Shown here piece after piece: positions 1 to 7,580 of a stretch of DNA of 40,016 nt (its first letter is position 1; the number at the start of each line of letters is the position of its first letter). Origin of the DNA: an uncultured Spirochaetaceae bacterium (GTDB taxonomy: Bacteria > Spirochaetota > Spirochaetia > Treponematales > Treponemataceae); assembly GCA_902785455.1 (NCBI GenBank), contig CACZYY010000035.1:1-40016 (forward strand), given 5' to 3'. The notes beneath the pieces are model-generated. The model saw nothing but the letters and a program-made list of their open reading frames with translations. It was not told the DNA's origin and ran no database searches. The position numbers and the translations under genes are program-made.

Positions 1-271
1 CGCAATCAAAGGTGATTTTCTGGAAGGATTTTTCCGGGAGAAGCGCATGAAGATTTTGGATGACATTTACACAGAGTTTGATCAGGAATCTTATGACGAA
101 ACCCTCCGAAACGATGGTCGCATAGAAAATGCCATCGCAAATGCGAAGAACTTTCTCGCTTTGAATAAACTTTCAGAAGAAGAAATTGCTCGATGTTGTT
201 CTCTTCCGCTGGAACAAGTTCTTGCTCTTAAAGAAGAACTTGCGCACAAGACGGTTACGGTCACAAACTAA
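1..271 (+). CDS. Rpn-family nuclease, C-terminal part (5' end outside window)
   Basis: The reading frame is open from base 2 and ends at 271, so the gene begins before the window. The visible residues match the C-terminal end of Rpn (recombination-promoting nuclease / putative transposase) proteins: a linker containing EFDQES, then NAKNFL and the closing signature SLPLEQVLALKEEL, which also ends the intact gene at 943-1872. The catalytic PD-(D/E)XK part is not visible. An in-frame ATG at 47 is preceded by GGGAG with a 6-nt spacer, so a separate 74-residue C-terminal protein could be made. In E. coli rpn genes, internally started C-terminal proteins act as antitoxins of the full-length nuclease. 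Whether a full gene lies upstream cannot be seen. Family assignment is confident; independent expression is inference. Confidence 0.7.
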   Translation, partial: AIKGDFLEGFFREKRMKILDDIYTEFDQESYDETLRNDGRIENAIANAKNFLALNKLSEEEIARCCSLPLEQVLALKEELAHKTVTVTN

Positions 272-278
272 CTCAAAG

Positions 279-316
279 CCTATCCGTCAATTTTTTGAAT
301 AGGATTGACGGATAGG
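279..316. repeat. Perfect 12-bp inverted repeat between two rpn copies
   Basis: CCTATCCGTCAA (279-290) and TTGACGGATAGG (305-316) are exact reverse complements around a 14-nt loop. Neither side is followed by a T-run, so a standard rho-independent terminator is not supported. The hairpin sits exactly where homology to the next rpn fragment begins, so it could be a recombination scar or a weak terminator. Confidence 0.6.
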
Positions 317-724
317 TAAATCAAGTAAAGGAAAATCTTTCACAAGGGATGAGTTTTGACAGCGCGGTTAACGAAGCCGTTGACTACGCAATCAAAGGCG
401 ATTTTCTGGAAGGATTTTTCCGGGAGAAGCGCATGAAGATTTTGGATGACATTTACACAGAGTTTGATCAGGAATCTTATGACGAGACACTCCGAAACTG
501 ACATTTACACAGAGTTTGATCAGGAATCTTATGACGAGACACTCCGAAACGATGGTCGCATAGAAGGAATCCAAATCGGTGCGCGAGAAAATGCCATCGC
601 AAATGCGAAGAATGCGTTGGTAATGGGACTTTCTCCTGAGCAGACTTCACAAATCACTTCCCTCCCCTTGGAGCAGGTCATTGCGTTAAAAGAAGAACTG
701 GAGCACCAAAAAGTAACGGTTTAA
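316..724 (+). pseudogene. Rpn C-terminal copy, frameshifted by a 52-bp tandem duplication
   Basis: The frame from 316 reads into an Rpn C-terminal region (from 349: MSFDSAVNEAVDYAIKGDFL). It stops at 499-501 because 52 bp are duplicated in tandem, a +1 shift. After the duplication the reading continues in another frame to 724 and ends with the same SLPLEQV-ALKEEL signature as the other copies. Without one copy of the duplication the frame would be continuous. The nuclease domain is absent. An ATG at 433 with GGGAG six bases upstream, identical to the start at 47 of the preceding copy, now gives only a 22-residue peptide. The copy is therefore probably inactive unless the duplication is lost by slippage. 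Confidence 0.65.
448..550 (+). repeat. 52-bp tandem duplication inside an rpn fragment
   Basis: Bases 448-498 and 500-550 are identical (51 of 51), with a period of 52 bp. The period is not a multiple of three, so the duplication breaks the rpn frame. It looks recent because no base differs. Confidence 0.9.
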
Positions 725-747
725 TTAAATTTTTTTATGTTTATTTC

Positions 748-792
748 TGCCCATTTTTGGTGACTGAATGCCAGAAATGGGCAATTTTTTTT
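748..792 (+). terminator. Rho-independent terminator after rpn fragment
   Basis: A 13-bp stem with one mismatch (748-760 with 771-783, starting TGCCCATTT) is followed by a run of eight T. It lies just after the stop at 724. Confidence 0.8.
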
Positions 793-942
793 GGATTTTT
801 CTGACTTTTTTCGTTCTGCATTGCCGAAAACGCAAAAAAAATGGAAGTAATAAGGTATGGGAACTTGAAAGGAACTTTGTGACCGGCCGCACGGAGTTTT
901 CTTCAGATTCTCAAATCCTACTTATTCCAAAAGGAGTGTTTT

Positions 943-1872
943 ATGGCACCAAAAGAATCCGCAAATCAAAAACGCGACTACAAAAGCTCGCTCTTCGTGA
1001 ACATGTTCGGGCGCAACGTTAACGCAAAGGAGCACTTTCTTTCGCTCTACAACGCTATTCACGACACGAACTTCAAAATCGGTGAAGTCGAAATCAAACC
1101 TGTAACGCTGGAAAACGTAGTCTACAACAACATCGAGAATGACGTGTCGATGGAAATCAACGACAGCATAGTTGTCCTTGCCGAGCATCAGAGCACAATC
1201 AACAACAACATGCCGTTCCGATGCTTGGAATATCTGGTAGCTCACTACAACAGATTCTTCACCGACAACGACAAGTACAACACGAAAGAAATAAAATTAC
1301 CAAGACCGGAATGTTACGTTTTCTACAACGGAGACGAAGCCTTCCCGCAGGAAAAAATCATGAGACTTTCCGATGCGTTCAAGGAGATAAAGCAAGCTGC
1401 AAATTTAAAAGACTTGCCCGAATCACTCTCGCTAGACCTGACCGTAAAAATCTACAACATCAACAAGAACGCGAATCACCCGATTCTCCAGAAATGCGAG
1501 GCACTTCTTGCATATTCAAATTTTACGGAGTATGCTAGAATAGGAAAGCGAAACGGAGAGAAGAATCCACCCAAATACGCGCTCAACAAGTGCCGACAGG
1601 GGAACCTTCTCACCGAGTATTTCAACAATCTGAGCAAAGAGGAGCAGTCCATGATTTTCGGTGAATGGGATCAGGAAAAGTTCATAGAAGTACAGAAGAA
1701 GATTGCTGCGGAAGATGCTACCGAAGCTACAAAAATCGCCAATGCGAAGAATTTTCTTCAAAAAGCCAATCTGTCACCAGAAATGATTGCTGATTGTTGC
1801 TCACTTCCTCTTGAACAGGTTCTTGCGCTAAAGGAAGAACTTACACACGAGAATATACCAGCTACAATGTAG
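943..1872 (+). CDS. Rpn-family PD-(D/E)XK nuclease / putative transposase
   Basis: A 309-residue protein, close in length to E. coli RpnA. The catalytic core lies near residues 60-105: NDVSMEIN, then a strand ending in AEHQST, then NNNMPFR and a helix with YLVAHY. This matches the Rpn form of the PD-(D/E)XK site, in which EHQST replaces the usual ExK. The C-terminal domain (from about residue 237) ends in the SLPLEQVLALKEEL signature. Rpn proteins are known as DNA nucleases that raise recombination and, in E. coli, limit phage. The start is supported by AAAGGAG just upstream of ATG 943. An internal ATG at 1651 has its own strong ribosome-binding site. The upstream neighbours are C-terminal copies of related genes and the downstream neighbour is a partial duplicate of this gene's own end. 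Confidence 0.88.
   Translation: MAPKESANQKRDYKSSLFVNMFGRNVNAKEHFLSLYNAIHDTNFKIGEVEIKPVTLENVVYNNIENDVSMEINDSIVVLAEHQSTINNNMPFRCLEYLVAHYNRFFTDNDKYNTKEIKLPRPECYVFYNGDEAFPQEKIMRLSDAFKEIKQAANLKDLPESLSLDLTVKIYNINKNANHPILQKCEALLAYSNFTEYARIGKRNGEKNPPKYALNKCRQGNLLTEYFNNLSKEEQSMIFGEWDQEKFIEVQKKIAAEDATEATKIANAKNFLQKANLSPEMIADCCSLPLEQVLALKEELTHENIPATM
1636..1653 (+). promoter_or_regulatory. Internal ribosome-binding site and start within rpn
   Basis: AAAGAGGAG (1636-1644), a 6-nt spacer and an in-frame ATG at 1651 would give a separate 73-residue C-terminal protein (1651-1872). The same arrangement (GGAG or GGGAG, exactly 6 nt, ATG) occurs at 47, 433 and 1942 in the other copies. Its use is inference, based on the intragenic small Rpn antitoxins known in E. 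coli. Confidence 0.55.
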
Positions 1873-1941
1873 ATACAAACAGCGAGGTTCGTTGTGAATC
1901 ACGCTGAGTATTTCACCAATCTGAGCAAAGAGGAGCAATCC

Positions 1942-2148
1942 ATGATTTTCGGAGAATGGGATCAGGAAAATTTCATAGAGGTACAGAAGAAGATTGCCGC
2001 AGAAGACAGATCTATCGCAAATGCGAAGAATTTGCTTCAAGAAGGTGATTCTTCTGAGAAAGTTGCTCGCTGCTGTTCTCTTCCTCTGGAGCAGGTTCTT
2101 GCACTCAAAGAAGAACTTGTGCGTGAGAATATACCAGCAACAATGTAG
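1942..2148 (+). CDS. Free-standing Rpn C-terminal domain (possible RpnS-like antitoxin)
   Basis: This 68-residue ORF begins at ATG 1942 (MIFGEWDQENF), preceded by AAAGAGGAG with a 6-nt spacer. It is a diverged duplicate of the last 73 codons of the intact rpn gene and ends SLPLEQVLALKEEL plus a short tail. A GTG at 1894 extends the frame by 16 codons, but its upstream AGCGAGG is a weaker site. The frame is intact although the DNA has diverged from its parent, including a short in-frame deletion, which suggests selection on the protein. In E. coli the internally translated Rpn C-terminal protein inhibits the nuclease, so this could be a dedicated antitoxin. It could also be a decaying duplicate. 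Confidence 0.5.
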   Translation: MIFGEWDQENFIEVQKKIAAEDRSIANAKNLLQEGDSSEKVARCCSLPLEQVLALKEELVRENIPATM

Positions 2149-2186
2149 ACTAAAGCAGCGTGGTTCGGTGTGAATCACGCTGACTA

Positions 2187-4040
2187 TCAATCATATCTGG
2201 CGAAAAGATAAAGTGATGTATAGCCGGTGTAGTCTGCCGGTTCAATATAATCGTGCCCATTTGCAGTTTGTTTTGCAGTTCCAGGATAATCAATTCCCCC
2301 ATACGAACCAATAGTCCATCGGCTCCAGAGAGTACCACGGGCAGGTGTTGATGAAATTACGTTTCCGCCAGAGTCTTTCTTTACTATGATTCCGTTTCCA
2401 AAGTAATAAAGCATCGGATTTTCAATTGTCGCCTCACCAGAACTTGTACCGCTGTAACAAATAAGTTTGCCTTCACCAAAAGTGTGGTATTCGATTACAT
2501 AGTCTTTTGGCTCCTGTACAATTGGTGCCAACGGTCCTTGCGTGTATACAATCGTTCCGCCCTGAAAATGATGATACAGAATTTTATAGCGGTTTATGAC
2601 CTTACATGGATTTGAAGCAGAGGCAAAGGCTTTTCCTACATAGCCTTCAACATTGAAATCCTCATCAAGCCGGACATAGCAGGCTTTTGATAAGCCTGCC
2701 AGATTAACAGCCTCAATTTTTGCAATGTAGCAAGAACCGAATGAACCGTAAACAATCAGCGAAGTTTTGTTTTTCTCAAGTGAACCAAGAATATAATCAG
2801 AAGAATTTTTGTAAGTTTCAGGCTTAAATACTTTTACTATAGAACTCTGCCCCTCAAACGGCTGGACAAGAGAGTTCCAGTATGAATCCGTCATTACAGT
2901 CGGTAAATCGGCCAAGATTTCAGCTGTCGTTCTGTGACCATCCGCGATTTTCGTGACATCAACAAGCGTAATTTTGAATCCAGTCTCATTGTTTGCATTG
3001 TCCGTCCATGAGAACAAAATTCCATAGTCAGTAAACTCGTATTTTTCAATATCAGCATTTGAAGTCAGTTCAATTCCGTTTTCTGCAGGCTGAGAAGAAT
3101 AAGTTCCGTCACCATTATCAATCACAGTTGATTTTGAGCCTTTGTAGAAACGGTAATCCATGCAGTGGGCAGCCTTAAAATCTGTTGGAGCTTCTGGCAA
3201 ATCCAGAAGAATGTTCGGAATATATACATCGGCTTCGATTTTTCGGTTTGGCGCGACAATTACATTATCAGAATAAGTGTAAACCAGCTGCTCACCACCC
3301 TCTTCACGAATTGTTACCCGCATTTCATATTCACCGGCAGCAAGCGAGCGGAACCAGTTTGCAGAATAAATCGGAACAGTCTTGCTCAGGCCTTCAAGCC
3401 CCATCTCACCGCTCTTGGCAACGCCGTCTTTCGTATAAAAACAGACACGCGCCTTGTAATTACTCAATAATCTTGTGACCTGAGAATCAAGCCAGGTAGA
3501 ATCAAGGTAGAAATTAAGGTAAACCGCTCCAGGCGATTTAAGGCCACCAGTTGAAAGGCTAAACTTTACAGTTTTTGAATATGACAAATCGGCATTTGTA
3601 TAACCGACAAAAATTGCATCTTTAAGGATTTCTGTAGTTGAAATTTCAAGAGGCTCAGTTTCCGTGACAGCGAGCACGAAGGAATAGCTTGTTATCGGAA
3701 AATCAATTTCAACAGTTCCTGTAGAGCCTGTAGAAGAATCAAAATAAACTTTTTTGGGAGAAACAGTGCCTTTAGAAGACTTTCCCCAGACATAAAAACA
3801 ATAATTCTGAGTTGCCGGATCAGTAAAATCTATTGCAGGAGCCGTAATAGAACGTGCGGAAGTTATAGCCAGAGCAGTATCAGCGGACTCCAGAGTGATG
3901 TACATATATTTTGCATTCACAGACTTCTCATATACAACCCCAGAAGTAAGGTCAGCACAAGCCGAAAGCAAAAAAGCGGCAAGGCTTAAAATGAGAATCT
4001 GAATTTTTTTGAAAAAAGACGATGCAAAATATGATTTCAT
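2187..4040 (-). CDS. Large surface lipoprotein with fibronectin-III-like segment
   Basis: A 617-residue protein. It has a long hydrophobic signal peptide ending LLSAC, a lipobox, so it should be lipidated and held on the envelope. Residues about 30-190 resemble the N-terminal half of the downstream-numbered paralogue at 4138-6498 (shared blocks: KKVYF/KKVKF, VGYTNADL/IGYANVDL, GAVYLNFYLD/GVLKLTFKFD). A later ILFSWTDNANNETGFKI block is typical of fibronectin type III-like modules, and the C-terminal SLYLFARYD also recurs as LDLFASY in the paralogue. No catalytic motif was seen. The ATG at 4040 has no clear Shine-Dalgarno; translation may depend on readthrough from the upstream gene past the 4055-4089 hairpin. 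The exact function is unknown. Confidence 0.8.
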   Translation of the reverse strand: MKSYFASSFFKKIQILILSLAAFLLSACADLTSGVVYEKSVNAKYMYITLESADTALAITSARSITAPAIDFTDPATQNYCFYVWGKSSKGTVSPKKVYFDSSTGSTGTVEIDFPITSYSFVLAVTETEPLEISTTEILKDAIFVGYTNADLSYSKTVKFSLSTGGLKSPGAVYLNFYLDSTWLDSQVTRLLSNYKARVCFYTKDGVAKSGEMGLEGLSKTVPIYSANWFRSLAAGEYEMRVTIREEGGEQLVYTYSDNVIVAPNRKIEADVYIPNILLDLPEAPTDFKAAHCMDYRFYKGSKSTVIDNGDGTYSSQPAENGIELTSNADIEKYEFTDYGILFSWTDNANNETGFKITLVDVTKIADGHRTTAEILADLPTVMTDSYWNSLVQPFEGQSSIVKVFKPETYKNSSDYILGSLEKNKTSLIVYGSFGSCYIAKIEAVNLAGLSKACYVRLDEDFNVEGYVGKAFASASNPCKVINRYKILYHHFQGGTIVYTQGPLAPIVQEPKDYVIEYHTFGEGKLICYSGTSSGEATIENPMLYYFGNGIIVKKDSGGNVISSTPARGTLWSRWTIGSYGGIDYPGTAKQTANGHDYIEPADYTGYTSLYLFARYD

Positions 4041-4043
4041 TTT

Positions 4044-4089
4044 TGAAAAAGAACCTGAACCCGGAAAAGATTTACTTTCCCGGATTCAG
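4044..4089 (-). terminator. Hairpin between the two large lipoprotein genes
   Basis: On the minus strand a CTGAATCCGGG-type stem (4089-4055) is followed by GTTCTTTTT and, within a few bases, by the ATG at 4040. It is probably a partial terminator that lowers expression of the second gene. Confidence 0.55.
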
Positions 4090-4137
4090 ATTTAAGAGTA
4101 TAAATCAACGACCTTAAAAGTCATTGAAACTTAAATA

Positions 4138-6498
4138 CTAGGAGTTATCAACAATAGTCAATACAACTCCGTAAGAATACTGATGACCTTTGTACTCGCC
4201 GACTACAGTGATGTAGAATTTTCCTTCACCGAATGCTGAAATATCAAAGTTGTATGCATTTGATGTAGAATTGACAGTGCCGATTGCAACAGTTTCTCCC
4301 GAAGCAACATTCTTAATTGTGACAATCATTGAATCATAATTGAATGTTACAGGGTGAGTTCCCTTTGTATAGTTGAGAACGAGTGCTGTTGATGGACTTG
4401 ATGAAGTGTAAGCAAACTCATAAGCGTGTCCTGCACCAGTTGCGCCAGTGATGCTGATTTCATCATCAAGGAATTCATAATCATGGTCGTTGTAAATCTC
4501 AACATCGGCAGCAGCTACTGTATAGCTAGCGAACAAATCAAGGTTCTGATAACCGAGATATCCGTCAGGCTTATAGCATACAAGAGGTCCCTTAGTCAAA
4601 GTAACAGAAGATGTTGCAGGTGTACCGGCTGTATATGAAGGTCGGTCAGTACCTTCATTCTGATAAACCTTGCCCTCAACGATTCCTCGTCTCCATGAAG
4701 TCCAGCTGTTAGAGCCCTTAAAGAGTGTCGGATATGTTGGAGTTGTGGCATCCGGATCTCCGATTGGAGTGAAGATTGGAATACCGGCTGTAATAACTGG
4801 AGGATTTGCACCATCATCTGTAAGAGTTGCAGGTTCTGCAGGCTGGCTCAAGTAGTATACCAGATCAGCAGTTTTTGTTGTGGTTCCGTCAAAGTCATAT
4901 TCTCCGCCATTCAAGTGATATGTCAGGCGGTAGAGGTTTGCACAGATAGCATAGGTTGCAGTTGGAGCATAATCATTTGTTGTCGAGTCAATTTCATTGA
5001 TTGCGAATTCTGCAGGAGTATAGCTCTTTGTACCGATACCTGTGGAGATAGTCTGAGTTGCTGTAGCAAGGTCGTATGTTGCGTAAGTCCAGTCAGAGTG
5101 ACCTGCATCGTTTACAGCAGCAATTCGGAAGAGATAGCGGCGGCCAAGAGAAAGTTTTACGACAGCCTCTTTGTTGTTTTTAATCAAGCTGCCTGCAACC
5201 CATCCGGCAGGTGTATTTCCGTAGAAGTCATCTTTAATACTCTTCTTCTGATCTGCATTCAATGAACCTGTTGCAGCATCCCACTTAGTGTCGTCATCAA
5301 TAGCGGCAGAAAGCAGGCTTGCAGCACCTTCCAGATCAGTGTACTGTACCTCAAAGTATTTTTCGTTGTTAGAAGAATCTGTCCATGCAAGAACTGCGTT
5401 ATAGGTATTTGAATTCTTGTTCAGACTTGCTGTCTCATATCCGACCTGGAAAGTTGCCGGAGATTTTGGTTTGAACAAAACGATATCCGGAACATAGACG
5501 GTCTGCTCAATAGTCTGATTTGGAAGAACGATGAGGACATCACTCCATACATATTCCTTGACAGGATCTATTGAGCCTGTTGGTGCAGGGCAAGTGAATT
5601 TTACTTCAAGGTTGTATGTACCAGGAGCAACAGAAGTCCATGTTTTCGTTTCACCGTCGGCATCATCCTTACCTTCTGTTCCTGCATAAGGATCTGACGC
5701 ATTAGTCTTTGTCGGGAGGAATTTAGCAGTGTCGATTGTCTGAGGGCTTGAAACAGCGTTTGTAAGACGAGAAGTAACATCGGCAGCAATCGTATAAGAC
5801 TTTTCAAGAAGAAGATCCGCATGCTCTTTTGTCCATGTACCCTTATTTGGAACAGTAGCATCAGCTGCAGTATTACCAGTAGCACCGGTCATACCGTCAA
5901 ATTTGAATGTAAGTTTCAAAACGCCAGGGCCTGTCAAACCATCTGCAGAAAGATAGAATTTGAGGGATGTAGCAGAGCGAAGGTCAACGTTAGCATAACC
6001 GATATAGTATGCAATTCCCTTCAATGTGGTTGCATCTACTGTCGTAACCTTGCTTTTATCAACTGCAACAAGAGTAAGATTCCATCTTGAAGCAGAAAGC
6101 CCAAGCTCGACCTTACCAACAGTTGTGGATGCAGACACATCATTAAGCGTGAATTTAACTTTTTTAGGGTTAGACATAGAAGTATCTGCTGTGTTAAGAA
6201 CATTGTTACCCCAAAGATAGAATTCCACCTTTGTTGCATCTTGAATATCTGCGCCAAGGCCTTTTGCCACAATGGTTCGTGAAGAATCAGCTGTTGCTTC
6301 TTCTGTAACACCCCATTTAGTGAGGTCAAGGGCAGAACCATCTTCCGCAAAGAGCGAAATCTCATACTCTTTTAAGTTGCCGGTCTTATCATTAACCTGT
6401 GTTGCAGCAGTACCTGAAACATCAGCATCAGAACAGCTTGCAAAGCACAATATTGCAAAACCAGCAGCAAGAGCCAAAAGTTTTGAAAGCTTTTTCAT
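4138..6498 (-). CDS. Large surface lipoprotein, paralogue of 2187-4040
   Basis: A 786-residue protein. The signal peptide ends CFASC, a plausible spirochaetal lipobox. Repeated beta-rich segments follow: an N-terminal region shared with the neighbour, a fibronectin-III-like block around AVLAWTDSSNNEKYFEVQY, a segment with YHLNGGEYDF resembling bacterial surface repeat modules, and a final immunoglobulin-like stretch ending SYGVVLTIVD. It is rich in Thr, Ala and Asp and has no enzymatic motif. The ATG at 6498 has a strong ribosome site, AGGAGG with a 6-nt spacer. It lies between the small lipoprotein gene at 6651-7157 and the paralogue at 2187-4040 and is probably co-transcribed with them. An adhesin or structural surface role is a guess. 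Confidence 0.8.
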   Translation of the reverse strand: MKKLSKLLALAAGFAILCFASCSDADVSGTAATQVNDKTGNLKEYEISLFAEDGSALDLTKWGVTEEATADSSRTIVAKGLGADIQDATKVEFYLWGNNVLNTADTSMSNPKKVKFTLNDVSASTTVGKVELGLSASRWNLTLVAVDKSKVTTVDATTLKGIAYYIGYANVDLRSATSLKFYLSADGLTGPGVLKLTFKFDGMTGATGNTAADATVPNKGTWTKEHADLLLEKSYTIAADVTSRLTNAVSSPQTIDTAKFLPTKTNASDPYAGTEGKDDADGETKTWTSVAPGTYNLEVKFTCPAPTGSIDPVKEYVWSDVLIVLPNQTIEQTVYVPDIVLFKPKSPATFQVGYETASLNKNSNTYNAVLAWTDSSNNEKYFEVQYTDLEGAASLLSAAIDDDTKWDAATGSLNADQKKSIKDDFYGNTPAGWVAGSLIKNNKEAVVKLSLGRRYLFRIAAVNDAGHSDWTYATYDLATATQTISTGIGTKSYTPAEFAINEIDSTTNDYAPTATYAICANLYRLTYHLNGGEYDFDGTTTKTADLVYYLSQPAEPATLTDDGANPPVITAGIPIFTPIGDPDATTPTYPTLFKGSNSWTSWRRGIVEGKVYQNEGTDRPSYTAGTPATSSVTLTKGPLVCYKPDGYLGYQNLDLFASYTVAAADVEIYNDHDYEFLDDEISITGATGAGHAYEFAYTSSSPSTALVLNYTKGTHPVTFNYDSMIVTIKNVASGETVAIGTVNSTSNAYNFDISAFGEGKFYITVVGEYKGHQYSYGVVLTIVDNS

Positions 6499-6650
6499 AT
6501 TAGTCCTCCTATAGATAAAAGTTCCAAAATTAAAAATTTACTTGTAAAAAACTCAACTCAAAAAATAGTTATCTGTCTCACTCCCTCCTTTTCCACTTTA
6601 TGAGATATTTTTTTGTTTCTAATTTGAAGTCTTCCATCAACACTCTCCTT

Positions 6651-7157
6651 TTAATAATTAACATAAAACTTGACGATATAAAGCAAAGCAGAATCTGTAT
6701 AAACTCCGCCATTCTTTCCGGTCACTGTAAGAGTCAATTTATATGTATGCTCAGACTCAAGTCCTGAATCCGGCATATACACAACATATTCCCGAGTTGA
6801 CTTAACCGCTGAAGTCGTTCCGTCATAATATGTGACGGTCAGCTGCTCGAGCGAATCATCTCCATCAGGATCAGTGATAAACCAGTTGAAATTCGTGCAA
6901 CTTTGAGGAGCTGCTAGATTCAAAGTGCCAATGTCGTAAACCGTATATTCCTCAAACAACAGACGATTCTGGTCATACCCAGAATCATCTGGTTCAAGTG
7001 TATACTCGCTCTCATCATTGTCACCTACTGTGACATACCCCTTCTTAAATCCCCCATTGTAATCATCCAGCATATCATCCACTGAGTTGTTGCAGGCTGA
7101 CAACAACACGAGCAAGAGAAAGCTGAGAATGAGAACAAAAGCGGAAGGCTTTTTCAT
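6651..7157 (-). CDS. Small lipoprotein with PKD/Ig-like segment
   Basis: From ATG 7157 (MKKPSAF) the protein has 168 residues, with a hydrophobic signal peptide and lipobox LLSAC. The mature part has an acidic linker (DNDESEYTLEPDDSG) and then one Ig/PKD-like beta domain (FNWFITDPDGDD, HTYKLTLTVTG). An ATG at 7172 would add five residues, but the charged-then-hydrophobic signal fits the 7157 start better; neither start has a clear Shine-Dalgarno. It is the first gene of the three-lipoprotein set on this strand. Function is unknown; the domain type suggests binding or a structural part of the cell surface. Confidence 0.72.
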   Translation of the reverse strand: MKKPSAFVLILSFLLLVLLSACNNSVDDMLDDYNGGFKKGYVTVGDNDESEYTLEPDDSGYDQNRLLFEEYTVYDIGTLNLAAPQSCTNFNWFITDPDGDDSLEQLTVTYYDGTTSAVKSTREYVVYMPDSGLESEHTYKLTLTVTGKNGGVYTDSALLYIVKFYVNY

Positions 7158-7172
7158 ATTTTTACATGGCAT

Positions 7173-7580
7173 GACGATAAGGACTCTTACCGACGATGCC
7201 TCTTGATCCCCTTAATAAAACTTTCCACCAGATTTTTGACTTTTTTGAATGATTATTAGAAAAAATCGCTCAACTGATGGTTAATTTCCCCAATAGTCTA
7301 GAATAGGCATGAACAGACAGAAATAATTAAGCAAAATTTGCTTTTAAATTATTATTGCTGCAGCGTTGCCATTCTAACCCCGTCCCACCCAGTTAAAACG
7401 CAATGACTATATAAATAAGATAACGCATTTTCAGAAAATTTCAACGATAAATGCATTTATATTTAAGGAAAACATCAATTTCTTCAATATAAATGTACAA
7501 AATGCACATATTGAAGATTTTTAGAGTTTTCCAATTATTATTACACTGTATTGACATTATAAAAAAACAGATAGAAACTT
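7173..7580. other. AT-rich intergenic region with two inverted repeats
   Basis: I see no credible coding sequence. It holds AGCAAA-A-TTTGCT near 7331-7345 and a perfect 10-bp inverted repeat (7454-7463 with 7486-7495, CATTTATATT). It probably carries the promoter of the lipoprotein genes; no specific promoter is convincing. Confidence 0.5.

Larger units (their letters stand above)
1615..2187 (+). repeat. Tandem duplication of the rpn 3' end
   Basis: The segment from GAGTAT at 1615 to the end of rpn is repeated from 1906 (offset 291) and ends at GACTAT at 2182. The copies differ by substitutions and in-frame length changes in the linker. Both ends share the string GTGAATCACGCTGA, which marks the duplication junction. 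Confidence 0.75.

Noticed and set aside
768..1022. 84-codon frame between rpn copies
   Set aside because: It starts inside the terminator at 748-792 and overlaps the true rpn start; composition is not protein-like.
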